Of a stretch of 64,000 nt of DNA, positions 37,073 to 45,990 are shown in pieces (the stretch's first letter is position 1; each line of letters opens with the position of its first letter). The translations under genes and the position numbers were made by a program. The notes under the pieces are model-generated. The model worked only from the letters and a program-made list of their open reading frames with translations, did not search any database and had not been told where the DNA came from. The DNA is from Paraburkholderia bannensis (GTDB lineage Bacteria; Pseudomonadota; Gammaproteobacteria; Burkholderiales; Burkholderiaceae), in NCBI RefSeq assembly GCF_014200455.1, contig NZ_JACHBW010000003.1:186001-250000 (forward strand), in the 5' to 3' direction.

Positions 37073-37915
37073 ATGACTGAAATCGTCCTGCTTGCCCTCG
37101 ATACTTCGACCGAATACTGCTCGGTCGCGCTGCTTCGCGCCGAAGCGCCCCAAGACACTCAATCCGCTCAATCTGCTCAATCTGCTCAATCTGCTCAATC
37201 TGCTCAATCGTCGCCGGCACTGCCGGAACCGCGGGTCTGGATGCGCCACGAAGCCACCGGCGCGGTTTCCAGCACGCGCCTGCTGCCCGCCATCGGCGAA
37301 CTGCTCGCGGAAGCGGGCCTTGCGCTCGCCGATTGCGACGCGATTGCCTTCGGTTCCGGCCCGGGCTCCTTCACCGGGCTGCGGACCGCGACCGGCGTGG
37401 CGCAAGGCCTGGCGTTCGGGCTCGATATTCCTGTGGTGCCGGTGAGCACGCTGCTCGTGTGCGCGGAAAGCGCGCGTCTGCGTGATCCTGCGGCGACTCG
37501 CGTGCTGTCGGCACTCGATGCGCGCATGGACGAAGCCTATTGGGCCGATTACGCGTGGGATGCCTCGGCGGGCGCTGCGGGCGACTGGCGCACCTTGCAG
37601 GGCGCCTCACTCGACGCGCCCGAGGCGATCGTCGCGCCCGATCAGCCGTTCACGCTGGCCGGCAACGCCGCAGCGGCATTTGGTGCACGGCTGGCGGCTG
37701 CAACCGCGGCGCGCACGATCGACGCCGAAGCGTTGCCCCACGCCGTGCCGCTCGCCCATGTTGCGCTGCGCGCGTTCCGCGCGGGCCGCACGCTGCCCGC
37801 CGATCAGGCCGCGCCCGAATACGTGCGCAACAAGGTCGCGCAGACCACCGCCGAACGCATGGCGGCCAAGGCCGAAAAAGACGCACGCAGCGACGCTCAA
37901 GAGGGCGGTCGATGA
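37073..37915 (+). CDS. tsaB: tRNA threonylcarbamoyladenosine biosynthesis protein TsaB
   Basis: 280 residues. ASKHA-fold partner of TsaD/TsaE in making t6A37 on ANN-decoding tRNAs; essential in most bacteria. The N-terminal LALDTSTEYCSVAL and the FGSGPGSFTGLRTATGVAQG block (about 92-111) are diagnostic. Residues about 28-46 are an inserted Gln-Ser-Ala repeat encoded by six 9-base units, absent from E. coli TsaB. The 3' end overlaps rimI (ATGA). The upstream gap to the divergent acbP is 185 bases. Confidence 0.94.
   Translation: MTEIVLLALDTSTEYCSVALLRAEAPQDTQSAQSAQSAQSAQSAQSSPALPEPRVWMRHEATGAVSSTRLLPAIGELLAEAGLALADCDAIAFGSGPGSFTGLRTATGVAQGLAFGLDIPVVPVSTLLVCAESARLRDPAATRVLSALDARMDEAYWADYAWDASAGAAGDWRTLQGASLDAPEAIVAPDQPFTLAGNAAAAFGARLAAATAARTIDAEALPHAVPLAHVALRAFRAGRTLPADQAAPEYVRNKVAQTTAERMAAKAEKDARSDAQEGGR
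37158..37211 (+). repeat. 9-base coding tandem repeat in tsaB
   Basis: Six consecutive units: CTCAATCCG, four perfect CTCAATCTG, then CTCAATCGT. They encode a (Gln-Ser-Ala)n tract. Near-identity of the units means recent expansion, and copy changes keep the reading frame. Confidence 0.95.
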
Positions 37916-38406
37916 GCGGCGTGCTGATGACCGACCGCTATCTCTCGCAGATGACGGAGAGCGATCTCGACGAGGTCGTTGTCATCGAGAAGTCCGCCTA
38001 TGAATTCCCGTGGTCGCGCGGCAACTTCGAGGATTCGCTGCGCAATGGTTACTACGGTATTTGCATGCGTCACGTGACGGGCACGCTGATCGGCTATAGC
38101 GTGCTGATGCCGGTGGTCGACGAGATGCATCTGCTCAACCTGTGCGTTGCACCGCAGGCGCAGGGCATGGGGGCGGGCCTCGCGCTGTTGCGCGAAGGCG
38201 TGCGCATTGCGCGTGTGCAGGGACTCGAAGGCTTGCTGCTCGAAGTGCGTCCGTCCAATCATCGGGCGATCCGGCTGTACGAGCAGTTTGGCTTCGTTAC
38301 GATCGGACGCCGCAAGAATTACTATCCCGCCCGCCATCACAGCCGCGAGGACGCGATCGTGATGCGTTTTTCTTTTGCACTGGAGGGCGCGGATGCCGCT
38401 CGATGA
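37912..38406 (+). CDS. rimI: Ribosomal protein S18-alanine N-acetyltransferase RimI
   Basis: 164-residue GNAT enzyme acetylating the N-terminal Ala of S18 (and possibly other proteins). Start ATG 37912 overlaps the tsaB stop; an ATG at 37927 is an alternative. VVIEKSAYEFPWSRGNFEDS is the RimI-type N-terminal helix pair. The acetyl-CoA loop is LCVAPQAQGMGAGLALL, and LEVRPSNHRAIRLYEQFGF completes motif B. tsaB-rimI adjacency is common in bacteria and supports the call. Confidence 0.95.
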   Translation: MSGVLMTDRYLSQMTESDLDEVVVIEKSAYEFPWSRGNFEDSLRNGYYGICMRHVTGTLIGYSVLMPVVDEMHLLNLCVAPQAQGMGAGLALLREGVRIARVQGLEGLLLEVRPSNHRAIRLYEQFGFVTIGRRKNYYPARHHSREDAIVMRFSFALEGADAAR

Positions 38407-39379
38407 GATCGCGCTGGAAGAGTTGGGCCTCGCGCCGCGCTGGGTGCGCAAGGGCGTGGCGGCGGTTGCGCCGCAAGAGGCGATCGCGGCTGCCGCGAGC
38501 GTTGCCGTCGCGGTCGAAGCCGAGGTTGAGGTTGAAGTCGCCGCGCCGCCCGTGGTCGCTCGCGAGGCCAGCGCGCCCGCGCCGCTCATCGAGGGCGCAG
38601 CTCCGCCAAAAGCGCGCGCCGAAGACGCGTTTGCGCCAGAAGACGCGCCGTTCGTGCAGCCGGAACGCGTCGCGCCGGCAAAGCCCGCGCCGGCCGCCTC
38701 CGAAGAACCGCCTGCGTTCACCGAAGACGATTTCGCCTGGTTCGATTCTGTCTCCGAAGCGGTGCTGCCGCATGACGTCGAACCGGCCCGCGCGCCTCGC
38801 AACGACGTCGCCACGCTTGACTGGGAGCCGCTCGCGGAGCGCGTCGCGTCGTGTACGCTCTGCCGCCTGTGCGAAAAGCGCACCAATACCGTGTTCGGCG
38901 TGGGTGACCGCGAAGCCGAATGGATGGTGATCGGGGAAGCGCCCGGTGAGAACGAGGATCGCCAGGGCGAGCCCTTCGTCGGCCAGGCGGGCAAGCTACT
39001 CGACAATATGCTGCGTTCGCTCGCGCTGGCGCGCGGCGAGAACGTCTATATCGCCAACGTGATCAAGTGCCGCCCGCCCGGCAACCGCAATCCGGAACCG
39101 GACGAAGTGGCGCGCTGCGAGCCGTATCTGCAGCGCCAGGTCGCGTTAGTGAAGCCGAAGATCATCGTCGCGATGGGGCGCTTTGCGGCGCAAAGCCTGC
39201 TCAAGACCAGCAACAGCATTGCGTCGCTGCGTGGGCGCGTGCATGAGTACGAAGGCGTGCCGGTGATCGTCACTTATCACCCGGCGTATCTGCTGCGCAG
39301 TCTGCAGGACAAGTCGAAGGCCTGGACCGATCTGTGCCTCGCGCGCGATACGTGGCGCGCGGCGGGCGGCGGCCAATGA
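38393..39379 (+). CDS. Uracil-DNA glycosylase, family 4 (Fe-S type)
   Basis: 328 residues from ATG 38393, overlapping rimI by 14 bases, with GGAGGG as ribosome site. The C-terminal catalytic domain (about 140-325) has Fe-S cluster ligands in SCTLCRLCEKR, KCRPPGNRNPEPDEVARCEP, the water-activating GEAPGENEDRQGEPFVG and YHPAYLLRS. It removes uracil from DNA. Residues about 15-135 are an Ala/Pro/Glu/Val-rich linker not found in archaeal family-4 enzymes, which consist of the domain alone. Belongs to the tsaB-rimI-udg-DUF1853 transcription unit. Confidence 0.92.
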   Translation: MPLDEIALEELGLAPRWVRKGVAAVAPQEAIAAAASVAVAVEAEVEVEVAAPPVVAREASAPAPLIEGAAPPKARAEDAFAPEDAPFVQPERVAPAKPAPAASEEPPAFTEDDFAWFDSVSEAVLPHDVEPARAPRNDVATLDWEPLAERVASCTLCRLCEKRTNTVFGVGDREAEWMVIGEAPGENEDRQGEPFVGQAGKLLDNMLRSLALARGENVYIANVIKCRPPGNRNPEPDEVARCEPYLQRQVALVKPKIIVAMGRFAAQSLLKTSNSIASLRGRVHEYEGVPVIVTYHPAYLLRSLQDKSKAWTDLCLARDTWRAAGGGQ

Positions 39380-40443
39380 GCGCCGTGCGGCCCGTGCGAG
39401 CCGATCGAGGCGGGCCGCTGGCCGCATCGGTGCTTGACCGTTATGCCGATCCAGCCGTGCGCGATCTAGCATGGCTGCTATTGAGCGCCGACCTGTTGCG
39501 CGCCCAGCCGCATATGCCGCTCGCCCAGCCGTGGTCGAGCGACGCGGGCATGGCTTGCGTCATCGCGTGGCTTGCGCAACTCGATCGCGATCCTTCCCGG
39601 CTGCATGAAGCGCTGGCCAGCGCGCGCATGACCCGCCTTGGCCGTTATGCCGAAACCTTGCTCGCCTGGTATCTGGGAAACGCGCCTGGATCCCGCCTGA
39701 TCGCCGCGAATGTAGCGCTGCGCGGCGAGGGCAGAACGATAGGCGAGTGCGATTTCCTGCTTGAGACCGAAGCGGGCGAGCGCCTGCATTGGGAGCTGGC
39801 GGTGAAGTGCTTTCTCCATGCCGGCGCGCCAGACGCAGGCGTGTCGCGGCTCGCGGATTACGTCGGACCGAATCTGCGCGACCGCCTGGATCTGAAGTTT
39901 GCGCATCTGCGCGATCACCAGCTGCGGTTGAGCGAGCGGCCCGAGTTTGCGTCGCTTGGCTTTGCGGGGCCGTGGCATGCGCAGATGTTCATCAAAGGAT
40001 GGCTGTTCTACCGGTCCGATGGGCATTCGGTGGCTGCGCCGGAGCTGACGCAAGACCACGGCCGCGGCTGGTGGGTGACGCACGCCGACTGGATGAGCTT
40101 TGCGCAGCGTTCGAACGTCGATGGCTGGAGCGTGTTGCCGAGGCTGGCCTGGCTCGCTCCGCGAGGCCTTCCTTCACACACTTCAATCCCTTCGATCGCA
40201 ACTAACAGCCAAATCAGCGAAGCCGAGGAAAACGGCTGCGATGCAGCTGCCCGAGCTTCGCTCACAGAGGTGGATGTCCCCGCCGATCCCGCCACGCTTT
40301 TCGCAAACCTCGCGCGCCCGCATGAGCCGGTGATGGTTGCTGCATTTGCCGCCGGCGAGGCGGGCGGTTACGTCGAGCGCTCGCGCGGTTTCATCGTCCC
40401 CGACGACTGGCCAGAGCGCGCCCGGACCTACGCACGCCACTGA
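39376..40443 (+). CDS. DUF1853 family protein
   Basis: 355 residues from ATG 39376, overlapping the upstream stop (ATGA), so translationally coupled. Cytoplasmic, no TM or signal. The family core includes LGRYAETLLAWYL, IGECDFLLETEAGERLHWEL and AVKCFLHAG. The Glu-(9)-Glu-x-Asp-like arrangement followed by ELAVK is reminiscent of PD-(D/E)xK nucleases (E-CDF, then E-x-A-x-K). That nuclease reading is inference. Its place directly after a DNA glycosylase fits a repair role but is not proof. Confidence 0.82.
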   Translation: MSAVRPVRADRGGPLAASVLDRYADPAVRDLAWLLLSADLLRAQPHMPLAQPWSSDAGMACVIAWLAQLDRDPSRLHEALASARMTRLGRYAETLLAWYLGNAPGSRLIAANVALRGEGRTIGECDFLLETEAGERLHWELAVKCFLHAGAPDAGVSRLADYVGPNLRDRLDLKFAHLRDHQLRLSERPEFASLGFAGPWHAQMFIKGWLFYRSDGHSVAAPELTQDHGRGWWVTHADWMSFAQRSNVDGWSVLPRLAWLAPRGLPSHTSIPSIATNSQISEAEENGCDAAARASLTEVDVPADPATLFANLARPHEPVMVAAFAAGEAGGYVERSRGFIVPDDWPERARTYARH

Positions 40444-40453
40444 AGCGAGCGGC

Positions 40454-41260
40454 TTACCACCAACGCCAGAAGTGATGCACGGGGCCAACGCCATGGCCCA
40501 CGTCGAGCTTGTCGCTCGCTTCGAGTGCACCCGTTAGATACGTCTTCGCCTGCGCAAGCGCATCCGCGAGCGTCGGCTGCTGCGGCCACAGCGCGGCGAT
40601 CGCCGAAGACAACGTGCAGCCCGTGCCGTGCGTGTTCGTCACCGGAATGCGCGGGCCGCCCAGCCGCAAGGTGCCAGCGGCCTCGATCAGCCAGTCGGGG
40701 CTGTCGGCGCTACCCAGATGGCCGCCTTTCATCAGCACCGCCTGCGCGCCGAGCGCGCGCAGTGCTTCGCCTTGCTCGACCATCGCGGTTTCGTCGGTGG
40801 CGGGCGCCACGCCGAGCAGCGCCGCCGCTTCCGGCAGATTCGGCGTGACGATGCCCGCGAGCGGCAGCAGTTCCTCGCGCAGCGCAGCCACGGCCTCGGG
40901 TGCGAGCAGTGCGTGATTGCTCTTCGAAATCATCACCGTGTCGAGCACGATGCGCGTCGGCTTGTGGCGGCGCAGCGCATCCGCGACCGCGCGTACGATC
41001 GGCGCGTTGGCGAGCATGCCGATCTTCACGGCGTCGATGCGGATATCGTCGAACACGGCGTCGAGCTGCGCCGTCACGAAAGCGGGATCGGGCGCGTGAA
41101 TCGCGGTGACGCCGCGCGTGTTCTGCGCCGTGAGCGCGGTGATGACGCTCGCGCCATACGCGCCGAGCGCGGAGAACGCCTTGAGGTCGGCCTGGATGCC
41201 TGCGCCGCCGCCGGAGTCGGAACCGGCGATGGTGAGGACATTGGGAATCGGAGAGGTCAT
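40454..41260 (-). CDS. thiD: Hydroxymethylpyrimidine/phosphomethylpyrimidine kinase
   Basis: 268 residues. Phosphorylates HMP and HMP-P to HMP-PP for thiamine synthesis. Ribokinase-like signature [20 protein letters not shown] at the N-terminus (about 10-29), [13 protein letters not shown] in the middle, and the anion hole [19 protein letters not shown] near 208-226. Convergent with the DUF1853 gene (10-base gap) and 133 bases after lplT. Its C-terminus ends VHHFWRWW. Confidence 0.95.
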   Translation of the reverse strand: MTSPIPNVLTIAGSDSGGGAGIQADLKAFSALGAYGASVITALTAQNTRGVTAIHAPDPAFVTAQLDAVFDDIRIDAVKIGMLANAPIVRAVADALRRHKPTRIVLDTVMISKSNHALLAPEAVAALREELLPLAGIVTPNLPEAAALLGVAPATDETAMVEQGEALRALGAQAVLMKGGHLGSADSPDWLIEAAGTLRLGGPRIPVTNTHGTGCTLSSAIAALWPQQPTLADALAQAKTYLTGALEASDKLDVGHGVGPVHHFWRWW

Positions 41261-41393
41261 GTCAGCGTCGCGAACGCGCCGCGCGCGGGGCTTCGGTGGC
41301 GAGGCCGCGTCTGCGCAGGCGCTGGAAAGTATCGGGTTGGCGAATGAGCGATGAACGTCGGCGCGCGCGGGCTTGCGGCGCGCGCCGCCGCGA

Positions 41394-42704
41394 TCAATGC
41401 CGGTGATTTTCGCCGATCAGCGCGACGGAGTCGAACGCGCGTTGATTGGCCTGATGACGGCGCATCACCAGCCACATCATGAGGCAGACGAAGGTGCCGA
41501 ACAGCACGATCACGATGGCCACCGGCACGTCGAGCCAGACCAGCACGGCGTAGAGGCACAGCATCACGAGCACCGAGAGGTTTTCGTTGAAATTCTGCAC
41601 GGCGATCGAGTGGCCGGCGGAAAGCAGCACGTGGCCGCGATGCTGCAGCAGCGCATTCATCGGCACGACGAAAAAACCGGAGAGCGCGCCCACCACCATC
41701 AGGAACAGATAGGCGAGCAGCAGATAGGCGGGCACGCGCATATGGCCGATATGCAGGCCCCAATGCTGCGGAAACAGATTGCGCGTATAGAACGCCATGA
41801 TCATCACGGCGATACCCATCATGATGCCCACGGGCAGCACCGAGAGTGATTTCTTCAGCGGAATGCGCGCGGCGGCGATCATCGCGCCGGCCGCCACGCC
41901 CACGGCCACCACGGCTTGCAACACTGCGCCTTCGGACAGCGACATGCCCAGCGACACTTCGGCCCATTTGAGCACGATGAATTGCAGTGTCGCGCCTGCG
42001 CCCCAGAACAGCGTCGTGACGGCGAGCGAGATCTGACCGAGCTTGTCGTGCCAGAGCGTGTTGAAACAGTCGGCGAAATCGGTGATGAGGCGAAATACCC
42101 CGTGTTCCTGGCGCGGATAGCGCGCGCCGGTATCGGGAATACGCAGATTGAAGAGGGCGGCGATCACATAGATGCCCATGATCACCAGCATCGCGGCTTC
42201 GGCGGGCGTGTTGACCGAGGCGGGCGTGTGGCGGATCACGTGCGCGGCGATGTGCGGGCTGATCAGCGCGCCGCCCAGGACGGTGCCAAGAATGATCGAG
42301 CCGACCGTGGTGCCTTCGATCCAGCCATTGGCAGCCACGAGGCGCTCAGGCGGTAGCAGTTCGGTAAGAATGCCGTACTTGGCCGGCGAATAGGCCGCTG
42401 CGCCAAAACCCACCACGCCATAGGCCAATAGCGGATGCGTGCCGGCCAGCATTAGGCCGCAGCCGACGACTTTGATGGTATTGGTGATAAACATGACGCG
42501 CCCCTTGGGACGCGAATCGGCAAAGGCGCCGACGAAGGCGGCAAGAACGACGTAGGACAGGACGAAGAACAGCTTGAGCAGCGGCGTCATCCAGTTCGGA
42601 GCGTGGAGGTCTTTCAGCAGTGCAATCGCAGCGATGAGGAGCGCATTGTCGGCCAACGACGAAAAAAACTGCGCGGCCATGATGGTGTAAAAGCCTTTTT
42701 TCAT
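41394..42704 (-). CDS. lplT: Lysophospholipid transporter LplT-type MFS protein
   Basis: 436 residues from ATG 42704 (MKKGFYTIMAAQFFSSLADN), 12 predicted helices. Family members flip lysophosphatidylethanolamine into the cytoplasm for re-acylation. Hallmarks are FFSSLADNALLIAAIALL in TM1, FADSRPKGRVMFITN in loop 2-3, SPAKYGILTELLPPERLVAANGW and the EGTTVGSIILGTVLGG helix. The acyltransferase partner (Aas) is not adjacent. Divergent from alr. Confidence 0.9.
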   Translation of the reverse strand: MKKGFYTIMAAQFFSSLADNALLIAAIALLKDLHAPNWMTPLLKLFFVLSYVVLAAFVGAFADSRPKGRVMFITNTIKVVGCGLMLAGTHPLLAYGVVGFGAAAYSPAKYGILTELLPPERLVAANGWIEGTTVGSIILGTVLGGALISPHIAAHVIRHTPASVNTPAEAAMLVIMGIYVIAALFNLRIPDTGARYPRQEHGVFRLITDFADCFNTLWHDKLGQISLAVTTLFWGAGATLQFIVLKWAEVSLGMSLSEGAVLQAVVAVGVAAGAMIAAARIPLKKSLSVLPVGIMMGIAVMIMAFYTRNLFPQHWGLHIGHMRVPAYLLLAYLFLMVVGALSGFFVVPMNALLQHRGHVLLSAGHSIAVQNFNENLSVLVMLCLYAVLVWLDVPVAIVIVLFGTFVCLMMWLVMRRHQANQRAFDSVALIGENHRH

Positions 42705-42922
42705 CTGATGCGATGCTGTCCTCGCTGCGGTCCGTCCGCCCCGGACGGGTGGAGGCATCCGGGCTTATTACGTTCGAAATGGGTTGTGCGCAGGGCTTTA
42801 TATCATGAAAATAGCGGTATTCGGACTAGCACATTCCTTGACCGCCCACCCGGCGGGCCTGCCGGGCGCTGAAAACACCCTGTAAGCTCCTGATTCGAAA
42901 GCGTCTTTGCGAAAAAAATCCC

Positions 42923-43993
42923 ATGCCGCGCCCCCTCTCAGCCACGATCCATACCACCGCTCTCGCCAATAATCTCTCCGTCGTCCGGAAATACGCGCCA
43001 AAATCAAAAATCTGGGCAGTGGTCAAGGCCAACGCCTACGGCCACGGGCTCGCGCGCGCTTTTCCGGGCCTGCGCGCGACCGATGGTTTCGGTCTGCTCG
43101 ATCTCGAAGAAGCGGTGAAACTGCGCGAACTGGGCTGGGCCGGCCCGATCCTGCTGCTCGAAGGCTTTTTCCGTCCCACCGACATCGACGTGATCGACCG
43201 CTACAGCCTCGCGACGGTCGTGCATTGCGACGAGCAGATGCGCATGCTCGAAATGGCGCGGCTGTCGAAGCCGGTCAATGTGCATCTCAAGATGAATAGC
43301 GGCATGAACCGGCTGGGTTATTCGCCTGAGAAGTACCGTGCGGCCTGGGAGCGCGCGCGCGCCTGTCCCGGCATTGGCCAGATCACGCTGATGACGCACT
43401 TTTCGGACGCCGACGCGCCGCGCGGCATCGCTGAACAAATGGCGGCGTTCGAGCGCGGCGCGCAAGGCATCGCGGGTACGCGCAGCCTCGCGAATTCGGC
43501 GGCCACGCTTTGGCATCCGATATCGCACTTCGACTGGGTGCGCCCCGGCATCATTCTGTATGGTGCGTCGCCTTCGGGCGTGGCCACCGCGATCGATGGC
43601 ACCGGCCTGCAACCGGCCATGACGCTTGCCTCGGAAATCATCGGCACGCAGACGGTGGCGGAAGGGCAGACGGTCGGCTACGGCTCGACCTTTACGGCGC
43701 GCAAAACCATGCGTATCGGCGTGGTCGCCTGCGGTTACGCGGACGGCTATCCGCGCGTCGCGCCCGAAGGCACGCCCGTGATCGTCGACGGCGTGCGCAC
43801 GCGCATCGTCGGACGCGTCTCGATGGACATGATCACCGTCGATCTCACGCCGGTTCCGCAAGCGGGCATCGGCACGCGCGTCGAACTGTGGGGCGCGAAA
43901 CTGCCGATCGACGACGTGGCTGCGGCCTGCGGCACCATCGGCTACGAATTGATGTGCGCGGTTGCGCCGCGCGTGCCGGTGCGCGCGGAATAG
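42923..43993 (+). CDS. alr: Alanine racemase
   Basis: 356 residues. PLP enzyme interconverting L- and D-alanine for peptidoglycan. PLP lysine Lys35 lies in [11 protein letters not shown], the catalytic Tyr in VGYGSTFTA (about 253), and [23 protein letters not shown] are typical. Whether it is the biosynthetic (Alr) or catabolic (DadX) form cannot be told without a second copy. Followed by radA after 101 bases in the same direction. Confidence 0.96.
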   Translation: MPRPLSATIHTTALANNLSVVRKYAPKSKIWAVVKANAYGHGLARAFPGLRATDGFGLLDLEEAVKLRELGWAGPILLLEGFFRPTDIDVIDRYSLATVVHCDEQMRMLEMARLSKPVNVHLKMNSGMNRLGYSPEKYRAAWERARACPGIGQITLMTHFSDADAPRGIAEQMAAFERGAQGIAGTRSLANSAATLWHPISHFDWVRPGIILYGASPSGVATAIDGTGLQPAMTLASEIIGTQTVAEGQTVGYGSTFTARKTMRIGVVACGYADGYPRVAPEGTPVIVDGVRTRIVGRVSMDMITVDLTPVPQAGIGTRVELWGAKLPIDDVAAACGTIGYELMCAVAPRVPVRAE

Positions 43994-44094
43994 GCGCGGC
44001 GCTTTCGGCACAATATTCCGGCCCAATATTCCGGCTCGCTTTTCCGGATCAATCTCCAGACAAACGCGCGTCACGGCGCAACAAGACAACAAGC

Positions 44095-45471
44095 ATGGCG
44101 AAGGCGAAGACGGTCTATATCTGCACCGAATGCGGTGGACAGACGCATAAGTGGCAAGGGCAATGCCCCGCGTGCAATGCGTGGAACACCTTGGTGGAAA
44201 GCGTTGTCGAGCCGGCTGGCAATCACCGTTTTCAGGCGCTCGCCAAGAGCGCGCCGGTTCGACGTCTGGCCGATATCGAAGCTTCCGATGTGCCGCGCTT
44301 CACCTCCGGGATCGGTGAATTCGACCGCGTGCTGGGCGGCGGTCTGGTCGCCGGCGGCGTGGTGCTGATCGGCGGAGATCCCGGCATCGGCAAGTCGACG
44401 CTGCTGCTGCAATCGCTCGCGGAAATCGCCGCCGAGCGCCGCTCGCTCTATGTGAGCGGTGAAGAATCCGCCGCGCAGATTGCGTTGCGCGCGCAACGTC
44501 TCGGGCTGCTGGAGCAGGGCTCGAAGATGAACGATCTGCAGTTGCTCGCCGAAATCCAGCTGGAGAAGATCCAGGCGACCATCGAGGCCGAAAAGCCCGA
44601 TGTCGCCGTGATCGACTCGATCCAGACGATCTACTCCGAAGCGCTCACTTCCGCGCCCGGCTCGGTTGCGCAGGTGCGCGAATGCGCGGCGCAGCTCACG
44701 CGCATCGCCAAGCAGTCGGGCACGTCGATCATCATGGTCGGCCACGTCACGAAGGAGGGCAACCTCGCCGGGCCGCGCGTGCTGGAACACATCGTGGACA
44801 CGGTGCTGTACTTCGAGGGCGACACCCATTCGTCGTTCCGGCTGGTGCGCGCGTTCAAGAACCGCTTTGGCGCGGTCAATGAGCTGGGCGTGTTCGCGAT
44901 GACGGAAAAAGGCTTACGCGGTGTGGCGAATCCTTCCGCTCTGTTTCTGTCGCAGCACGAGCAGAGCGTGCCGGGTTCCTGTGTGATGGTGACCCAGGAA
45001 GGCTCGCGCCCGCTGCTGGTGGAAGTGCAGGCGCTGGTCGATACGGCGCAGGTGCCCAACCCGCGCCGTCTGGCCGTGGGGCTGGAGCAAAACCGTCTGG
45101 CGCTGTTGCTGGCGGTGCTGCATCGGCACGCGGGCATCGGCTGCTTCGATCAGGACGTGTTCCTCAACGCCGTGGGCGGCGTGAAGATCACCGAACCGGC
45201 TGCGGATCTTGCCGTGTTGCTGTCGATTCATTCCTCGATGCGTAACAAGGCGTTGCCAAAGGGTCTGATCGTTTTCGGCGAAGTCGGTCTGGCTGGAGAG
45301 ATCCGACCCTCGCCACGCGGCCAGGATCGTCTGAAGGAAGCGGCAAAGCTCGGTTTTACCTGCGCGCTGATTCCCCGCGCCAACGCGCCGAAACAGCCAA
45401 TCGAAGGTCTGAACGTGATCGCCGTCGAGCGGATCGAAGAAGCGATCGATCGCGTGCGCGAGTTCGACTAA
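44095..45471 (+). CDS. radA: DNA repair protein RadA
   Basis: 458 residues from ATG 44095; an open frame extends upstream into alr, but the RadA N-terminus begins with the zinc finger, Cys10-Cys13 and Cys24-Cys27 (YICTECGG, CPACNAW). The RecA-like core has Walker A GDPGIGKST (94-102), the RadA motif KNRFG near 256 and a C-terminal Lon-like domain (about 280-455) with KALPKGLIVFGEVGLAGEIR. It drives branch migration in recombination. Confidence 0.96.
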   Translation: MAKAKTVYICTECGGQTHKWQGQCPACNAWNTLVESVVEPAGNHRFQALAKSAPVRRLADIEASDVPRFTSGIGEFDRVLGGGLVAGGVVLIGGDPGIGKSTLLLQSLAEIAAERRSLYVSGEESAAQIALRAQRLGLLEQGSKMNDLQLLAEIQLEKIQATIEAEKPDVAVIDSIQTIYSEALTSAPGSVAQVRECAAQLTRIAKQSGTSIIMVGHVTKEGNLAGPRVLEHIVDTVLYFEGDTHSSFRLVRAFKNRFGAVNELGVFAMTEKGLRGVANPSALFLSQHEQSVPGSCVMVTQEGSRPLLVEVQALVDTAQVPNPRRLAVGLEQNRLALLLAVLHRHAGIGCFDQDVFLNAVGGVKITEPAADLAVLLSIHSSMRNKALPKGLIVFGEVGLAGEIRPSPRGQDRLKEAAKLGFTCALIPRANAPKQPIEGLNVIAVERIEEAIDRVREFD

Positions 45472-45481
45472 GCGTTGCCCG

Positions 45482-45519
45482 CGCGCCAGACAAGGCGCGC
45501 GCAGGCGCGGTCTGGCGCG
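45482..45519. repeat. Perfect inverted repeat after radA
   Basis: CGCGCCAGAC / GTCTGGCGCG (10 bp) with an 18-base GC-rich loop, 11 bases after the radA stop. Followed by TAATCATTAG, not a T-run. Possible weak or factor-dependent terminator. Confidence 0.65.
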
Positions 45520-45625
45520 TAATCATTAGTAACAACCCTGGCGCGCGCTGTAACCAGAAAGTTTTGCGATTTCCCTATCCTTGCCCGAATGAGCAACCCC
45601 GCATAAAGCGGAAAGGATAGCGACT

Positions 45626-45889
45626 TTGAAACAGACAGAAACGTCCATTGGCGGCAGTTCGATCGTCGTGCGCGGCTGCCGCGTCTCCGAGCCGCTCATG
45701 CAGCCTTGGGGCAGCAGTTGCCGCATCGTCGAATGGATCGACGGCGATGGCCGCATCTCGCGGCAGGTGGTGGCCGGCAATGTGACCGCCGCGCAGGTGC
45801 GCAGCACCATCTCCCACCACATCGAAGGCCGCAAGCACGTGCTTTATGACGATGAGCGCGCACCGCGCCAGACCTTGCCGCGACGCTAG
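45626..45889 (+). CDS. Small DUF2866-type protein
   Basis: 87 residues from a TTG start at 45626 with AAAGGA seven bases upstream. The sequence runs KQTETSIGGSSIVVRGCRVS, then PLMQPWGSSCRIVEWI and ends RAPRQTLPRR. It is hydrophilic and has no TM or signal. I recognise it as similar to DUF2866 proteins that are restricted to the Burkholderia group; function is unknown. It is monocistronic with its own terminator. Antisense frames on the minus strand are weaker. Confidence 0.75.
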   Translation: MKQTETSIGGSSIVVRGCRVSEPLMQPWGSSCRIVEWIDGDGRISRQVVAGNVTAAQVRSTISHHIEGRKHVLYDDERAPRQTLPRR

Positions 45890-45914
45890 GCGTGCGGTTT
45901 TTCCAGAAGCTGGG

Positions 45915-45951
45915 AAGACAATGGGCGCACAATGCGCCCATTGCTGTTTTT
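45915..45951. terminator. Intrinsic terminator after the DUF2866 gene
   Basis: Perfect 11-bp stem CAATGGGCGCA / TGCGCCCATTG with loop CAA, then CTGTTTTTAC. Confidence 0.92.
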
Positions 45952-45990
45952 ACAGCGTGAAGTTTCAAGCGCGTGACGTTTTAACCGCGT

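Noticed and set aside
37158..37211. CRISPR-like array
   Set aside because: Nine-base contiguous units without spacers, in frame within tsaB; a coding tandem repeat, not CRISPR.
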